Origin: an uncultured Clostridia bacterium
Lineage (GTDB): Bacteria > Bacillota > Clostridia > Oscillospirales > Acutalibacteraceae
Reading direction: 5' to 3'
Assembly (NCBI GenBank): GCA_946628455.1
Contig: CAMOWP010000003.1
Span: 1 to 23,659, forward strand
DNA: 23,659 bases
Under the pieces are notes generated by a model. That model did not search any database. It saw nothing but the letters and a program-made list of their open reading frames with translations, and was not told the origin of the DNA. Positions 8,053 through 15,686 of the stretch are shown piece by piece. The translations under genes were made by a program, and so were the position numbers. Positions within the stretch are counted from its first letter, which is position 1. Every line of letters begins with the position of its first letter.

Positions 8053-8081
8053 ATTATAGTTCAAATTATACGCATTGTAAA
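8053..8081 (-). promoter_or_regulatory. Sigma-A promoter of the XRE regulator gene
   Basis: On the minus strand TTTACA (plus 8076-8081) is followed after 17 nt by a perfect TATAAT (plus 8053-8058). The expected transcript start is near 8046, about 65 nt before the regulator's start codon. An inverted repeat lies about 15 nt upstream of the -35. Confidence 0.75.
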
Positions 8082-8095
8082 TAATTTCTGCGCTT

Positions 8096-8115
8096 TTGTT
8101 ACTTTTTTGTAACAA
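8096..8115. promoter_or_regulatory. Inverted repeat TTGTTAC-N6-GTAACAA, candidate operator
   Basis: A perfect 7-bp inverted repeat with a 6-T spacer lies between the divergent regulator and phosphatase genes. It is upstream of the regulator's -35 box and about 40 nt upstream of the phosphatase ATG. Its size and symmetry suit a dimeric HTH regulator. Binding by the neighbouring XRE protein is inference. Confidence 0.45.
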
Positions 8116-8152
8116 GAGGCAATAATTGTGAATATTCGGAGGTTCTCGGAGC

Positions 8153-8788
8153 ATGAAAACATACACCTTGTATTTATTCAGACACGGTCTGACCAAGGGA
8201 AATATCAACGCACAGTATATTGGGCATACAGATTATCCGCTCACAACAGATGGTATAAATCAGTTAAAAGCCATCAAGGCAAAACACCATTATCCCGAGG
8301 TTGATGCTGTCTTTGTTTCGCCGCTGAAAAGGGCAATGCAAAGCGCAGATATTATGTTCCCAAAAAATAACAAAATTGTAATAGATAACCTTATTGAATA
8401 TAATTTCGGCGAGTTTGAGGAGCGCACAGCGGACGAGCTGAAAGACAATGAGGACTTTCAGAACTGGCTCCACGGAGACATACATGCGCGCCCTCCCTTC
8501 GGTGAAACAAACGCGGAATTTATACACAGAGTATGCGACGCGTTTGAAAAGATTATAAACGGCTGCGTTTCGGAAGGAATAACCGATATTGCCATAGTAA
8601 CTCACGCGGGCGTTATTATGACTCTTCTCGCGTGCTACGGGTTGCCCGAGGCTCCGATGGCGCACTGGCAGATGGACCCCGGCTACGGCTATAAGCTGAG
8701 AATAACGCCTTCGCTCTGGATGCGCTCAAACAAGCTTGAGGTTGCCGACACCTCGCCCGAATCTCTGAATAAAGAAGAAAAACAGTAA
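8153..8788 (+). CDS. Histidine phosphatase family protein (phosphoglycerate mutase-like)
   Basis: The protein has 211 residues. The catalytic RHG motif sits in LFRHGLTKGN near the N-terminus (His11 phosphoacceptor). A second histidine lies in THAGVI (about 150-155), an acid in NFGEFEERT, and an arginine pair in SPLKRA. These define the branch-1 histidine phosphatase fold, which includes phosphoglycerate mutases, alpha-ribazole phosphatase (CobC) and general sugar or nucleotide phosphatases. No neighbour points to cobalamin synthesis, so the substrate is open. GGAGG at 8138-8142 supports ATG 8153. It is on the lagging strand, divergent from the XRE regulator, and ends at a strong terminator. 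Confidence 0.88.
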   Translation: MKTYTLYLFRHGLTKGNINAQYIGHTDYPLTTDGINQLKAIKAKHHYPEVDAVFVSPLKRAMQSADIMFPKNNKIVIDNLIEYNFGEFEERTADELKDNEDFQNWLHGDIHARPPFGETNAEFIHRVCDAFEKIINGCVSEGITDIAIVTHAGVIMTLLACYGLPEAPMAHWQMDPGYGYKLRITPSLWMRSNKLEVADTSPESLNKEEKQ

Positions 8789-8795
8789 AAAGAGT

Positions 8796-8836
8796 AAAAA
8801 CACCGCTGAAGGGACGCCCCGGACGCGGTGTTTTTT
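8796..8836 (+). terminator. Rho-independent terminator after the histidine phosphatase
   Basis: AAAAACACCGC (8796-8806) pairs with GCGGTGTTTTT (8825-8835) around an 18-nt loop, followed by T residues. It lies 8 nt after the phosphatase stop. The A-run on the 5' side could also stop minus-strand transcripts. Confidence 0.8.
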
Positions 8837-8913
8837 CTGTTATTTATTCTGCTGTTTGTGTTTTTTGTCATATAAAAGCGCTGCCAGAAGCACAACGCCG
8901 TTTAACGCTTAGT

Positions 8914-8954
8914 ATAAAAAAACAGACCGACGGGCCTTCCCGTCGGTTTGTTTT
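8914..8954 (-). terminator. Rho-independent terminator of the gyrA-LCP transcript
   Basis: The arms ACCGACGGG (8926-8934) and CCCGTCGGT (8939-8947) form a 9-bp stem with a 4-nt loop. Pairing extends outward through flanking A/T bases. On the minus strand it is followed by a run of seven T. It begins 5 nt past the LCP stop codon. Confidence 0.9.
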
Positions 8955-8958
8955 CTTT

Positions 8959-10632
8959 TTACTGTTTATCCTCGTCCGTTGTCGGCGGGAGAGTTGATTC
9001 CTCACCGTAATTCTCGTTGACGTAGGTGTCCGTTGTTGCGCGTGCGCCGTCGGCAAAAATTCCCGTCTGCTTGACGGTTTTTGTGTCAACTCTCACGTGC
9101 GCAAGGGTTATGCTTGTTTTTCCGTAAATTCTCTTCTGAACCATATATGCGTCAGCGGGGAAATCTGCCTTCCAAATCCACTGTGAGCCGTATTCGGGCT
9201 TGAAGTTTCCGCCCTTGAGGTTCATTTCGGGAACGTTTGTTGTTTCGGTTTCGTAATCAAGCCAGCCCTCGGATAGCGCATACGTTGCGATTTTTATGAT
9301 GTCATTCTTGCCGAAGCTCGTCTTAACGTAGGGGATAAGCTTCTTTATAATTTTGAGCATCTTTGTTGTTGAGGCGCCCTTTGTCTGTTCAAAAATCTTG
9401 ACGAGGCAGGTTTTCTGTCTGTCAGCTCTTGCTCCGTCTGAATCAATATGCCTGATTCTGCAGTATGCAAGCGCCTGCCTTCCGTTGAGCTTCTGAACTC
9501 CCTTGTCGCCTTCAAATTTCTTTGTAATCCAGACGTCGCCGTAGGTTTTCGGGTGGCTGTTAATCTCAGTGATTTCAGCCGCCGTGAGCTCAAGCTCGAC
9601 GCCTCCGAGCGCATCAACGATAGATTTAAACGAGTCAAAGTTTACTATTGCGTGGCCGTCGAGCTTAATCTTGTAAAGCTGCTCAATGGTGTGCTTGTAA
9701 ACCTTTATATCTCCGAGCGACATCGCGCCGTTGATTTTGCCGAACTGACCCGTTTCCTCGTTGCCGAAATCCGTTTCCCAGTAAGCCCAGGCATCTCTGA
9801 GAATTGAGGTAAGCGTTATCTTCCCCGTGTCAACGTTAACGCTGACTATGATAGCCGAGTCTGCTCTTGTGCCCTCTTCAAGCAGCTTGTCGCCTCTGGT
9901 GTCCTCGCCTATAAGAAGAACGTTTAAAACGTGCGTTGAGGAGCATGGCGTTCCGTTGTGATACCACGTTTTTATCATATCCTCAAGGGAGGCGAGCTCC
10001 GTTGCCTCTGTCTCCTGAATCGGGTCAAAGTTTTCAACAAGCTTTTTCATTCCCTGCCATTCAGTTGTGGTAACGGTGGTTTCGCTGTCATCGGTTGAGT
10101 TATGGATAATCTCGTTAATCCAGTCGTTCGCGGTAATTGCAAATACCGCGCCTGCTGCGAGAATCAGAACTAACAGCGTTACGATAACGGCGGTAAGGAT
10201 TTTTTTCGTTTTGCTTTTGGGCTTCTTTTTCTTTGCTTCCTCGGGCTGTACGACTTCTGCTGCCGAATCCTCGGCGCTCTCCTCTGAGAGCGAAAAGCCA
10301 TCGCCGTCTTCCTCGGCAAGCGCCATAAGATTTACCATTTCTTCCGCTTCGCCGTCCTCAGCCTGACTCTCATCATTTTCTTCTGCTTCTTCGGGCTCTG
10401 CGGGAGCTTTTGCAACAGGCTCAGCCTCTGCTTCGGGAGCCTCCTGCGCCGTTTTCTCCGGCTCTGCAGGCTCAGCCGTTTCTGTTGCGTCGTCAGATGG
10501 CGCTTCCTCAGCGGCGTTTTCCTCTGCTGCCTCTTTTTTCGGCGGCGTTTCCTCCTGAGCGTGCTCCGCCCCTTCTTTTCTCTTTTTGACCTCTGAAAGA
10601 ATGTCGTCAATATTGTAATCGTTTCTGTCCAA
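8959..10632 (-). CDS. LytR-CpsA-Psr (LCP) family cell-wall glycopolymer transferase with long acidic N-terminus
   Basis: I choose the TTG at 10632. AGAGGAG lies 8 nt upstream of it and the protein then begins MDRNDYNIDD, 557 residues. The longer TTG start at 10653 lacks a ribosome site. Residues 1-133 are cytoplasmic and very rich in Glu, Ala and Pro. A basic KKKKPKSKTKK stretch leads into one membrane helix (about 144-167). The extracytoplasmic LCP core (about 236-415) keeps the family residues: RADSA (R256), SILRD (R279), RIRH (R392, R394) and RADRQ (R402, R405). LCP enzymes transfer wall teichoic acid, capsule or other polyprenyl-pyrophosphate-linked polymers to peptidoglycan. It follows gyrA by 35 nt and ends at a strong terminator, so it is probably co-transcribed with gyrA. 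Confidence 0.92.
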   Translation of the reverse strand: MDRNDYNIDDILSEVKKRKEGAEHAQEETPPKKEAAEENAAEEAPSDDATETAEPAEPEKTAQEAPEAEAEPVAKAPAEPEEAEENDESQAEDGEAEEMVNLMALAEEDGDGFSLSEESAEDSAAEVVQPEEAKKKKPKSKTKKILTAVIVTLLVLILAAGAVFAITANDWINEIIHNSTDDSETTVTTTEWQGMKKLVENFDPIQETEATELASLEDMIKTWYHNGTPCSSTHVLNVLLIGEDTRGDKLLEEGTRADSAIIVSVNVDTGKITLTSILRDAWAYWETDFGNEETGQFGKINGAMSLGDIKVYKHTIEQLYKIKLDGHAIVNFDSFKSIVDALGGVELELTAAEITEINSHPKTYGDVWITKKFEGDKGVQKLNGRQALAYCRIRHIDSDGARADRQKTCLVKIFEQTKGASTTKMLKIIKKLIPYVKTSFGKNDIIKIATYALSEGWLDYETETTNVPEMNLKGGNFKPEYGSQWIWKADFPADAYMVQKRIYGKTSITLAHVRVDTKTVKQTGIFADGARATTDTYVNENYGEESTLPPTTDEDKQ

Positions 10633-10667
10633 TATGATGTCTCCTCTGATCAATTAACTGGGGTTGG

Positions 10668-13172
10668 TTATTCCTCGCTTGCTTCAGCTTCGGCTGTTTC
10701 CACTTCGCTCTCGGCGGTTTCTTCCGCCTCCTCTTCCTCGTATCTGTCTACGATGGAAAGCGTTGCGAGCCTTTCGTTTTCCTTTACCCGCATAACCTTA
10801 ACGCCCTTGCTCGGACGCTTGAAGGTTGAAATCTGGTCCGCGTGGGTACGGATAACAACGCCGTCGGTTGTAATCATAATAACATCGTTTTCATCGTCAA
10901 CAGGAGCAATCATTGCAACCTTGCCGTACTGCTCGGTACGGTAATTGATAAGGCCTTTACCTGCTCTTGACTGAACTCTGTAATCGTCAAATTCGCTCTT
11001 TCTGCCGTAACCCGTTTCGGATACTGTGAGAAGCTGCTTGCCCTCAATTGAAACGGCGAAGCCGACAACATAGTCTCCCTCCGCAAGGTTTATTGCCTTA
11101 ACGCCTCTTGCCGTTCTGCCTATAAGCCTTGCGTCGCTTTCCTTAAAGCAGATTGCCATACCGTCGTGCGTTGCAACAACAAGCCGTCTGTTTCCGTCTG
11201 TTACGTCAACCCAGCAGAGCTCGTCGCCCTCGTCAAGATTGATTGCAATAATTCCCGTTTTTCTTATATGGTTATACTGGTCAATTGCGGTACGCTTGAT
11301 GATTCCGTTTCTTGTTACCATGCAGAGATACGCTCTCTCCTCTTCGCTCGGAATGTTTACCATTGCCGAAACGGTTTCGCCGTTTTCAAGCGGAAGAAGG
11401 TTGACTACATTTAGTCCCTTGCTTGTTCTTGAAGCCTCGGGAATCTGGTAGCCCTTTAGCTTGAACACCTTGCCCTTATTGGTAAAGATAAGAATAAAAT
11501 CGTGTGTTGAGCAGGTGAACATAGTCTTTGCATAGTCCTCCTCGCGCCTGCTCATACCCATAATGCCCTTGCCGCCTCTGTTCTGAGCGCGGTAGGTGTC
11601 TGTTGTCTGGCGCTTGATATAGCCCTTTTCGGTGAGTGTGAAGATACAGTCCTCAACGGGGATTAAGTCCTCATCGTCAACGTCTCCCGTAAACGCAGAA
11701 ATCTCCGTTCTTCTCTCGTCTCCGAATTTCTGAGCAATCTCGCGCGACTCCTCTTTTATTATGTCAAGGATTCTCTGCTCATGCGCAAGAATATCGGTAT
11801 AATCCTTGATTCTTGCATGGAGGTCGTCGAGTTCGTTCATAATCTTTTCGATTTCAAGCCCTGCAAGCTGACCTAAACGGTAAGCAACGATTGCGCTTGC
11901 CTGCGGGTCGTCAAACCCGAATTTGTCCATTATCGCCTGCTTTGCCTCTGCCTGGCCTCCGCGGCACGCACGGATTGTTGCAATAACCTCGTCAACAATG
12001 TCAATCGCCTTTGCAAGACCTTCAAGAATATGTGCTCTCTCCTGAGCCTTTTTAAGGTCGTATTCCGTTCTTCTCTTTATTATATCCTTCTGGAATACAA
12101 TGTATTTTTCAAGAATCTGCTTGAGGTTCATTACCTTCGGAACACCGTCGTCAAGCGCAAGAAGAATTGCACCGAAGGTAACCTGCATATCAGTCATTTT
12201 ATACAGATTGTTTAAAACTACCTGAGCGTTAGCGTCGCGCTTAACAACAATTTCAATGTGCATTCCGCGTCTGTCGGAATAATCCTGAATGTCAGCAACG
12301 CCCTCAAGGCGCTTTTCCTTAACCAAATCGGCTACTCTTGTTATGAGCCTTGCCTTGTTAACGCCGTAAGGAATTTCGGTTACAACTATCTTGAAACGGT
12401 CTCCCTTAGTTTCAATTATCTCGGCTCTTGCACGAACGTAAATTTTTCCGCGGCCTGTTGAATAAGCCTCTCTTATGCCTCTTGCGCCCATAATGATTCC
12501 CGCAGTCGGGAAATCGGGGCCCTTGATATGCTCCATAATTTCATCGAGCTCAGCCTCGGGGTTATCTATAAGGCAGCACATACCTTCAACGACCTCGCGC
12601 ATATTGTGAGGCGGGATATTCGTTGCCATACCAACGGCTATACCCGAGGAACCGTTAACAAGAAGGTTCGGAAAACGTGCGGGCAAAACGGTAGGCTCGT
12701 TTTCCGTATCGTCAAAGTTCGGCGCCCAGTCAATGGTGTCCTTCTTGATGTCGTCAAGCATTTTCATCGCCGTTTTTGAAAGACGGGATTCAGTATAACG
12801 GTATGCAGCCGGCGGGTCTCCGTCGATTGAGCCGAAATTTCCGTGACCGTCAACAAGAATATGTCTCATTGAGAAGGTCTGCGCAAGCCTTACCATAGCG
12901 TCGTAAACGGAAGCGTCACCGTGAGGGTGATAATGACCGAGCACGTCGCCGACAGTTGTTGCGCACTTTCTGTACGGGTTAGTTGGGTATAAATTGTTCT
13001 TATACATTGCGTATAAAATTCTTCTGTGAACGGGCTTAAGTCCGTCTCTTACGTCGGGCAGCGCACGCGATACGATAACGCTCATTGAATAATCAAGAAA
13101 CGCCTTTCTTATCTCGTCGCTGATTTCAACGTCAAGAATTTTTTGGTTGTCATATCGAATTTCTTCGTTCAT
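10668..13172 (-). CDS. gyrA: DNA gyrase subunit A
   Basis: The protein has 834 residues; AGGAGG (minus strand, 13181-13186) is 8 nt before the ATG. The breakage-reunion domain has the catalytic Tyr126 in AYRYTESR. The C-terminal six-bladed wrapping domain carries the GyrA box as QNRGGKG. The tail is acidic, ending in about 25 residues rich in Glu and Ala. GyrA with GyrB forms the A2B2 enzyme that introduces negative supercoils using ATP. In the quinolone-determining region the sequence is HPHGDASVYDAM: Ala87 stands where E. coli has Ser83, Ser88 is next, and Asp91 matches Asp87. It is separated from gyrB by an unusual 252-nt gap holding repeats, so it may also have its own promoter. Confidence 0.98.
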   Translation of the reverse strand: MNEEIRYDNQKILDVEISDEIRKAFLDYSMSVIVSRALPDVRDGLKPVHRRILYAMYKNNLYPTNPYRKCATTVGDVLGHYHPHGDASVYDAMVRLAQTFSMRHILVDGHGNFGSIDGDPPAAYRYTESRLSKTAMKMLDDIKKDTIDWAPNFDDTENEPTVLPARFPNLLVNGSSGIAVGMATNIPPHNMREVVEGMCCLIDNPEAELDEIMEHIKGPDFPTAGIIMGARGIREAYSTGRGKIYVRARAEIIETKGDRFKIVVTEIPYGVNKARLITRVADLVKEKRLEGVADIQDYSDRRGMHIEIVVKRDANAQVVLNNLYKMTDMQVTFGAILLALDDGVPKVMNLKQILEKYIVFQKDIIKRRTEYDLKKAQERAHILEGLAKAIDIVDEVIATIRACRGGQAEAKQAIMDKFGFDDPQASAIVAYRLGQLAGLEIEKIMNELDDLHARIKDYTDILAHEQRILDIIKEESREIAQKFGDERRTEISAFTGDVDDEDLIPVEDCIFTLTEKGYIKRQTTDTYRAQNRGGKGIMGMSRREEDYAKTMFTCSTHDFILIFTNKGKVFKLKGYQIPEASRTSKGLNVVNLLPLENGETVSAMVNIPSEEERAYLCMVTRNGIIKRTAIDQYNHIRKTGIIAINLDEGDELCWVDVTDGNRRLVVATHDGMAICFKESDARLIGRTARGVKAINLAEGDYVVGFAVSIEGKQLLTVSETGYGRKSEFDDYRVQSRAGKGLINYRTEQYGKVAMIAPVDDENDVIMITTDGVVIRTHADQISTFKRPSKGVKVMRVKENERLATLSIVDRYEEEEAEETAESEVETAEAEASEE

Positions 13173-13240
13173 TCATTTTTCCTCCTGCGTCGGAAAATAT
13201 ACATATTAAAAGTAAATAGTTAGAAGTTAAAAGCCAGAGG

Positions 13241-13279
13241 TTAGATATCTAAGTTTTGTACGAACTTAGCGTTCTTTTC
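13241..13279. repeat. Duplicate of the gyrB 3' end (direct repeat copy 1)
   Basis: This 39-nt block matches 13425-13463, the last 13 codons of gyrB including the stop, at 36 of 39 positions. On the minus strand it still reads EKNAKFVQNLDI then TAA. All three differences are synonymous third positions. The two copies are 184 bp apart. The pattern suggests an integration that rebuilt the gene end, or a tandem rearrangement. Confidence 0.85.
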
Positions 13280-13325
13280 AAAACAGCGATACTGCTTTAT
13301 GAAACTCAGTTGACCTCTCAACAAC

Positions 13326-13348
13326 GAAACAGTCCCCCGGACTGTTTC
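13326..13348. repeat. Perfect 10-bp inverted repeat between gyrB and gyrA
   Basis: GAAACAGTCC (13326-13335) and GGACTGTTTC (13339-13348) form a 10-bp hairpin with a CCC loop. There is no T-run on either side, so it is not a typical terminator. It sits inside the insert between the two copies of the gyrB tail and may be the core of a short dispersed palindromic element. Confidence 0.75.
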
Positions 13349-13391
13349 TCCCGCCTCTCACTCCCTTTGGTCGTGACAAGCGGTGTTTCGT

Positions 13392-13486
13392 TTGAGCCCC
13401 GCCGTTTTGCGCGTTTATGTTTGTTTATATATCTAAATTTTGTACGAACTTAGCATTCTTTTCTATAAACTCTCGGCGGGGCTCAA
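13392..13486. repeat. 13-bp inverted repeat spanning the gyrB stop
   Basis: TTGAGCCCCGCCG at 13392-13404 is the exact reverse complement of 13474-13486, which is gyrB coding sequence (the VEPRR region). The arms flank 69 nt containing the gyrB stop and the second direct-repeat copy. It might form a long-loop structure in the mRNA or mark a template-switch rearrangement. Confidence 0.6.
13425..13463. repeat. gyrB 3' end (direct repeat copy 2, in the functional gene)
   Basis: This is the in-frame partner of the block at 13241-13279. It encodes the last 12 residues of GyrB plus the stop codon. Confidence 0.85.
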
Positions 13487-15419
13487 CATTGTCGCCCATA
13501 AGAATTGAGAAATTCTCGCTTGCTCTCTGCGCGTCATCAATAGTAACGCGGAGCATCGTTCTGTATTCGGGGTCCATTGTGGTTTCCCAGAGCTGCTCGG
13601 GGTCCATCTCGCCGAGACCTTTGTATCTCTGAATATCGCACTGTCCGCCCATCTCCTCAACGATTCTGTCTCTCTCGTCGTCTGAGAAGGCGTACTGCGA
13701 TTTCTTGCCCTTACTTACCTTAAAGAGCGGCGGCTGAGCAAGATAAACGTAGCCCTCTTCAATAATTTTCGGCATATAGCGGAAGAAGAAGGTGAGAAGC
13801 AGCGTTCTGATGTGTGCGCCGTCAACGTCGGCATCCGCCATAATTATTATTTTATGGTATCTGAGCTTGTTTATGTCAAAATCCTCGCCGATTCCTGTTC
13901 CGAGAGCCATAACAACGGGAACAAGCTTTTCATTTGAGTAAACCTTGTCAACTCTTGCTTTTTCAACGTTGAGCATTTTACCCCAGAGAGGAAGAATTGC
14001 CATATGCTCTCTGTCTCTTCCTTCTTTTGCGGAGCCTCCTGCGGAGTCACCCTCAACGATATAGATTTCGCATTTTGAAGCGTCCTTGCTCGTGCAGTCT
14101 GCAAGCTTTCCGGGAAGAGAGTTGCTCTCAAGCGGAGATTTACGCCTTGCGTTTTCTCTTGCCTTTCTTGCAGCCTCTCTTGCTCTTGAAGCGTCAAGCG
14201 CTTTGTTAAGAATAGCCTTTGCAACATGAGGATGCTCCTCAAAATACGTCATAAGCTTATCGTAAATAAGCGAGGAAACAAGGCCTGTAATATCTGTATT
14301 TCCGAGCTTGCCCTTTGTCTGTCCTTCAAACTGAGCCTCTGTCAGCTTAACGGATATAACAGCTGTAACGCCTTCTCTTACATCGTCACCCGAAAGCTTT
14401 TTGTCGCTGTCCTTAAGTATTCCGAAACGCTTTCCGTAATCGTTGAAAACTCTTGTGAGTGCGGTTTTAAAGCCCGTTTCGTGTGTACCGCCGTCAACGG
14501 TGTTGATGTTGTTTGCAAAGGATAAAAGTGTTTCGCTGTATTGGTCTGTGTAGCAAAGAGCAACCTCGGCGCTTCTGTCGCCCTTAGTTGTGGAAATATG
14601 AATTATTTCCTCCTGAATCGGAACATAGCCTCTGCTTTCGTTAATGTATTTAACAAATTCTCTTATACCGCCTTCATAGCAATAAACGCTGGTGTGCTCC
14701 TCGTCCTCGTATCTGTCGTCAGCCGAGCGGTCAAATTTTTCTCTCTTGTCGCAAAGAGAAATGGAAAGACCTGCGTTGAGGAACGCCTGCTCTCTGAGCC
14801 TTCTCTGAAGAATTTCAAAATCGTATTTTGTAGTTTCCTGGAAAATATCGGGGTCAGCCTTGAATTTAATAAAGGTTCCGTGGCCGTCACTGTCGCCGAT
14901 AATGTGAAGGTCGTTAACGGGAATACCTCTCTCAAAGCGCTGAGAGTAAATATGTCCGTTCTGGGTAACCTCAACCTCAAGCCATTCAGACAGCGCGTTA
15001 ACTACCGAGGAGCCAACGCCGTGCAAGCCGCCTGAAACCTTGTATCCCGAGCCGCCGAACTTACCGCCTGCGTGAAGCACAGTAAGAACAACCGTAACTG
15101 CGGGAATACCCGTTTTTTCGTTGATACCCGTCGGAATTCCTCTTCCGTTATCGCGGACTGTTATGATGTTGTCGGGAAGAATTTCCGTTTCAATGTGAGT
15201 ACAAACGCCTGCAAGCGCCTCGTCGATTGAGTTGTCAACAATCTCATAAACAAGGTGATGAAGCCCTCTCGGCCCTGTTGAGCCTATATACATACCGGGG
15301 CGTTTTCTTACCGCTTCAAGCCCCTCAAGGACCTGAATATCATCGGCGTTATACTCGTCCGTAACAATTGTATCGATGTCCTCTTCCTCTAAATTTGTTG
15401 TTTTAATTTCCTCTGACAT
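13425..15419 (-). CDS. gyrB: DNA gyrase subunit B
   Basis: I choose ATG 15419 (MSEEIKTTNL), with AAGGAG at 15426-15431; the longer reading to 15440 adds seven residues with no family support. The protein has 664 residues. The GHKL ATPase domain shows EIVDNSIDEALAG (Glu59, Asn63) and glycine-rich loops. The Toprim domain has EGDSAGGSAKEGRDRE and the Mg-binding DADVDGAHIRTLL. The C-terminus ends REFIEKNAKFVQNLDI, as usual for GyrB. An acidic N-terminal extension of about 25 residues precedes the ATPase core. It lies 32 nt after remB. The last 13 codons are duplicated downstream, and the gene may have been repaired or re-ended by a recombination event. Confidence 0.98.
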   Translation of the reverse strand: MSEEIKTTNLEEEDIDTIVTDEYNADDIQVLEGLEAVRKRPGMYIGSTGPRGLHHLVYEIVDNSIDEALAGVCTHIETEILPDNIITVRDNGRGIPTGINEKTGIPAVTVVLTVLHAGGKFGGSGYKVSGGLHGVGSSVVNALSEWLEVEVTQNGHIYSQRFERGIPVNDLHIIGDSDGHGTFIKFKADPDIFQETTKYDFEILQRRLREQAFLNAGLSISLCDKREKFDRSADDRYEDEEHTSVYCYEGGIREFVKYINESRGYVPIQEEIIHISTTKGDRSAEVALCYTDQYSETLLSFANNINTVDGGTHETGFKTALTRVFNDYGKRFGILKDSDKKLSGDDVREGVTAVISVKLTEAQFEGQTKGKLGNTDITGLVSSLIYDKLMTYFEEHPHVAKAILNKALDASRAREAARKARENARRKSPLESNSLPGKLADCTSKDASKCEIYIVEGDSAGGSAKEGRDREHMAILPLWGKMLNVEKARVDKVYSNEKLVPVVMALGTGIGEDFDINKLRYHKIIIMADADVDGAHIRTLLLTFFFRYMPKIIEEGYVYLAQPPLFKVSKGKKSQYAFSDDERDRIVEEMGGQCDIQRYKGLGEMDPEQLWETTMDPEYRTMLRVTIDDAQRASENFSILMGDNVEPRREFIEKNAKFVQNLDI

Positions 15420-15451
15420 ATATTTCTCCTTTACGAACAAAAACTGTCATT

Positions 15452-15685
15452 TTACTTACTTCTTTTATTTAATGTGCTTGTATTAATCGGGCTTACGTAA
15501 ACCATATCGTCGGTTACAACAAAGCTTTTCGGCAATTCAAAATTAACGTATTCCACTCTGCCCGCTTTTTCGGCAGAGGAAAGATAATCTCTTGTTGCTT
15601 TGTTTACCGTTGAGGTATCCATATCAAAAATCCCGATTATTTTTTCATCGGTAATAACCGTGTTTTCCCCTAAATGAATAAACAT
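15452..15685 (-). CDS. remB: DUF370 extracellular matrix regulator RemB-like (YaaB)
   Basis: The protein has 77 residues, starting MFIHLGENTVITDEKIIGIFD and containing PKSFVVTDDMVY and SPINTSTLNKR near the end. This matches YaaB/RemB of Bacillus, which lies in the same place between recF and gyrB. The related RemA is a DNA-binding activator of biofilm matrix genes; the role of this copy is inferred only by family. The ATG is separated from the recF stop by a single base, so translation is likely coupled. Confidence 0.88.
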   Translation of the reverse strand: MFIHLGENTVITDEKIIGIFDMDTSTVNKATRDYLSSAEKAGRVEYVNFELPKSFVVTDDMVYVSPINTSTLNKRSK

Positions 15686-15686
15686 A

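Noticed and set aside
8868..9089. 73-codon minus-strand frame over the LCP terminator
   Set aside because: It crosses the strong terminator hairpin and the LCP 3' end and has no family features.
9448..9807. 119-codon plus-strand frame inside the LCP gene
   Set aside because: Antisense to the intact catalytic LCP domain; no ribosome site.
13187..13240. Possible separate gyrA promoter (TTTAAC-N17-TAATAT on minus)
   Set aside because: Only 3 and 4 of 6 matches in AT-rich DNA; not enough to call, although gyrA could have its own promoter.
13326..13348. Hairpin as a gyrB transcription terminator
   Set aside because: Stable stem, but no T-run follows on either strand.
13256..13453. 65-codon plus-strand frame across the gyrB-gyrA gap
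   Set aside because: It runs through both direct-repeat copies and the hairpin, with no ribosome site; no support for a protein.
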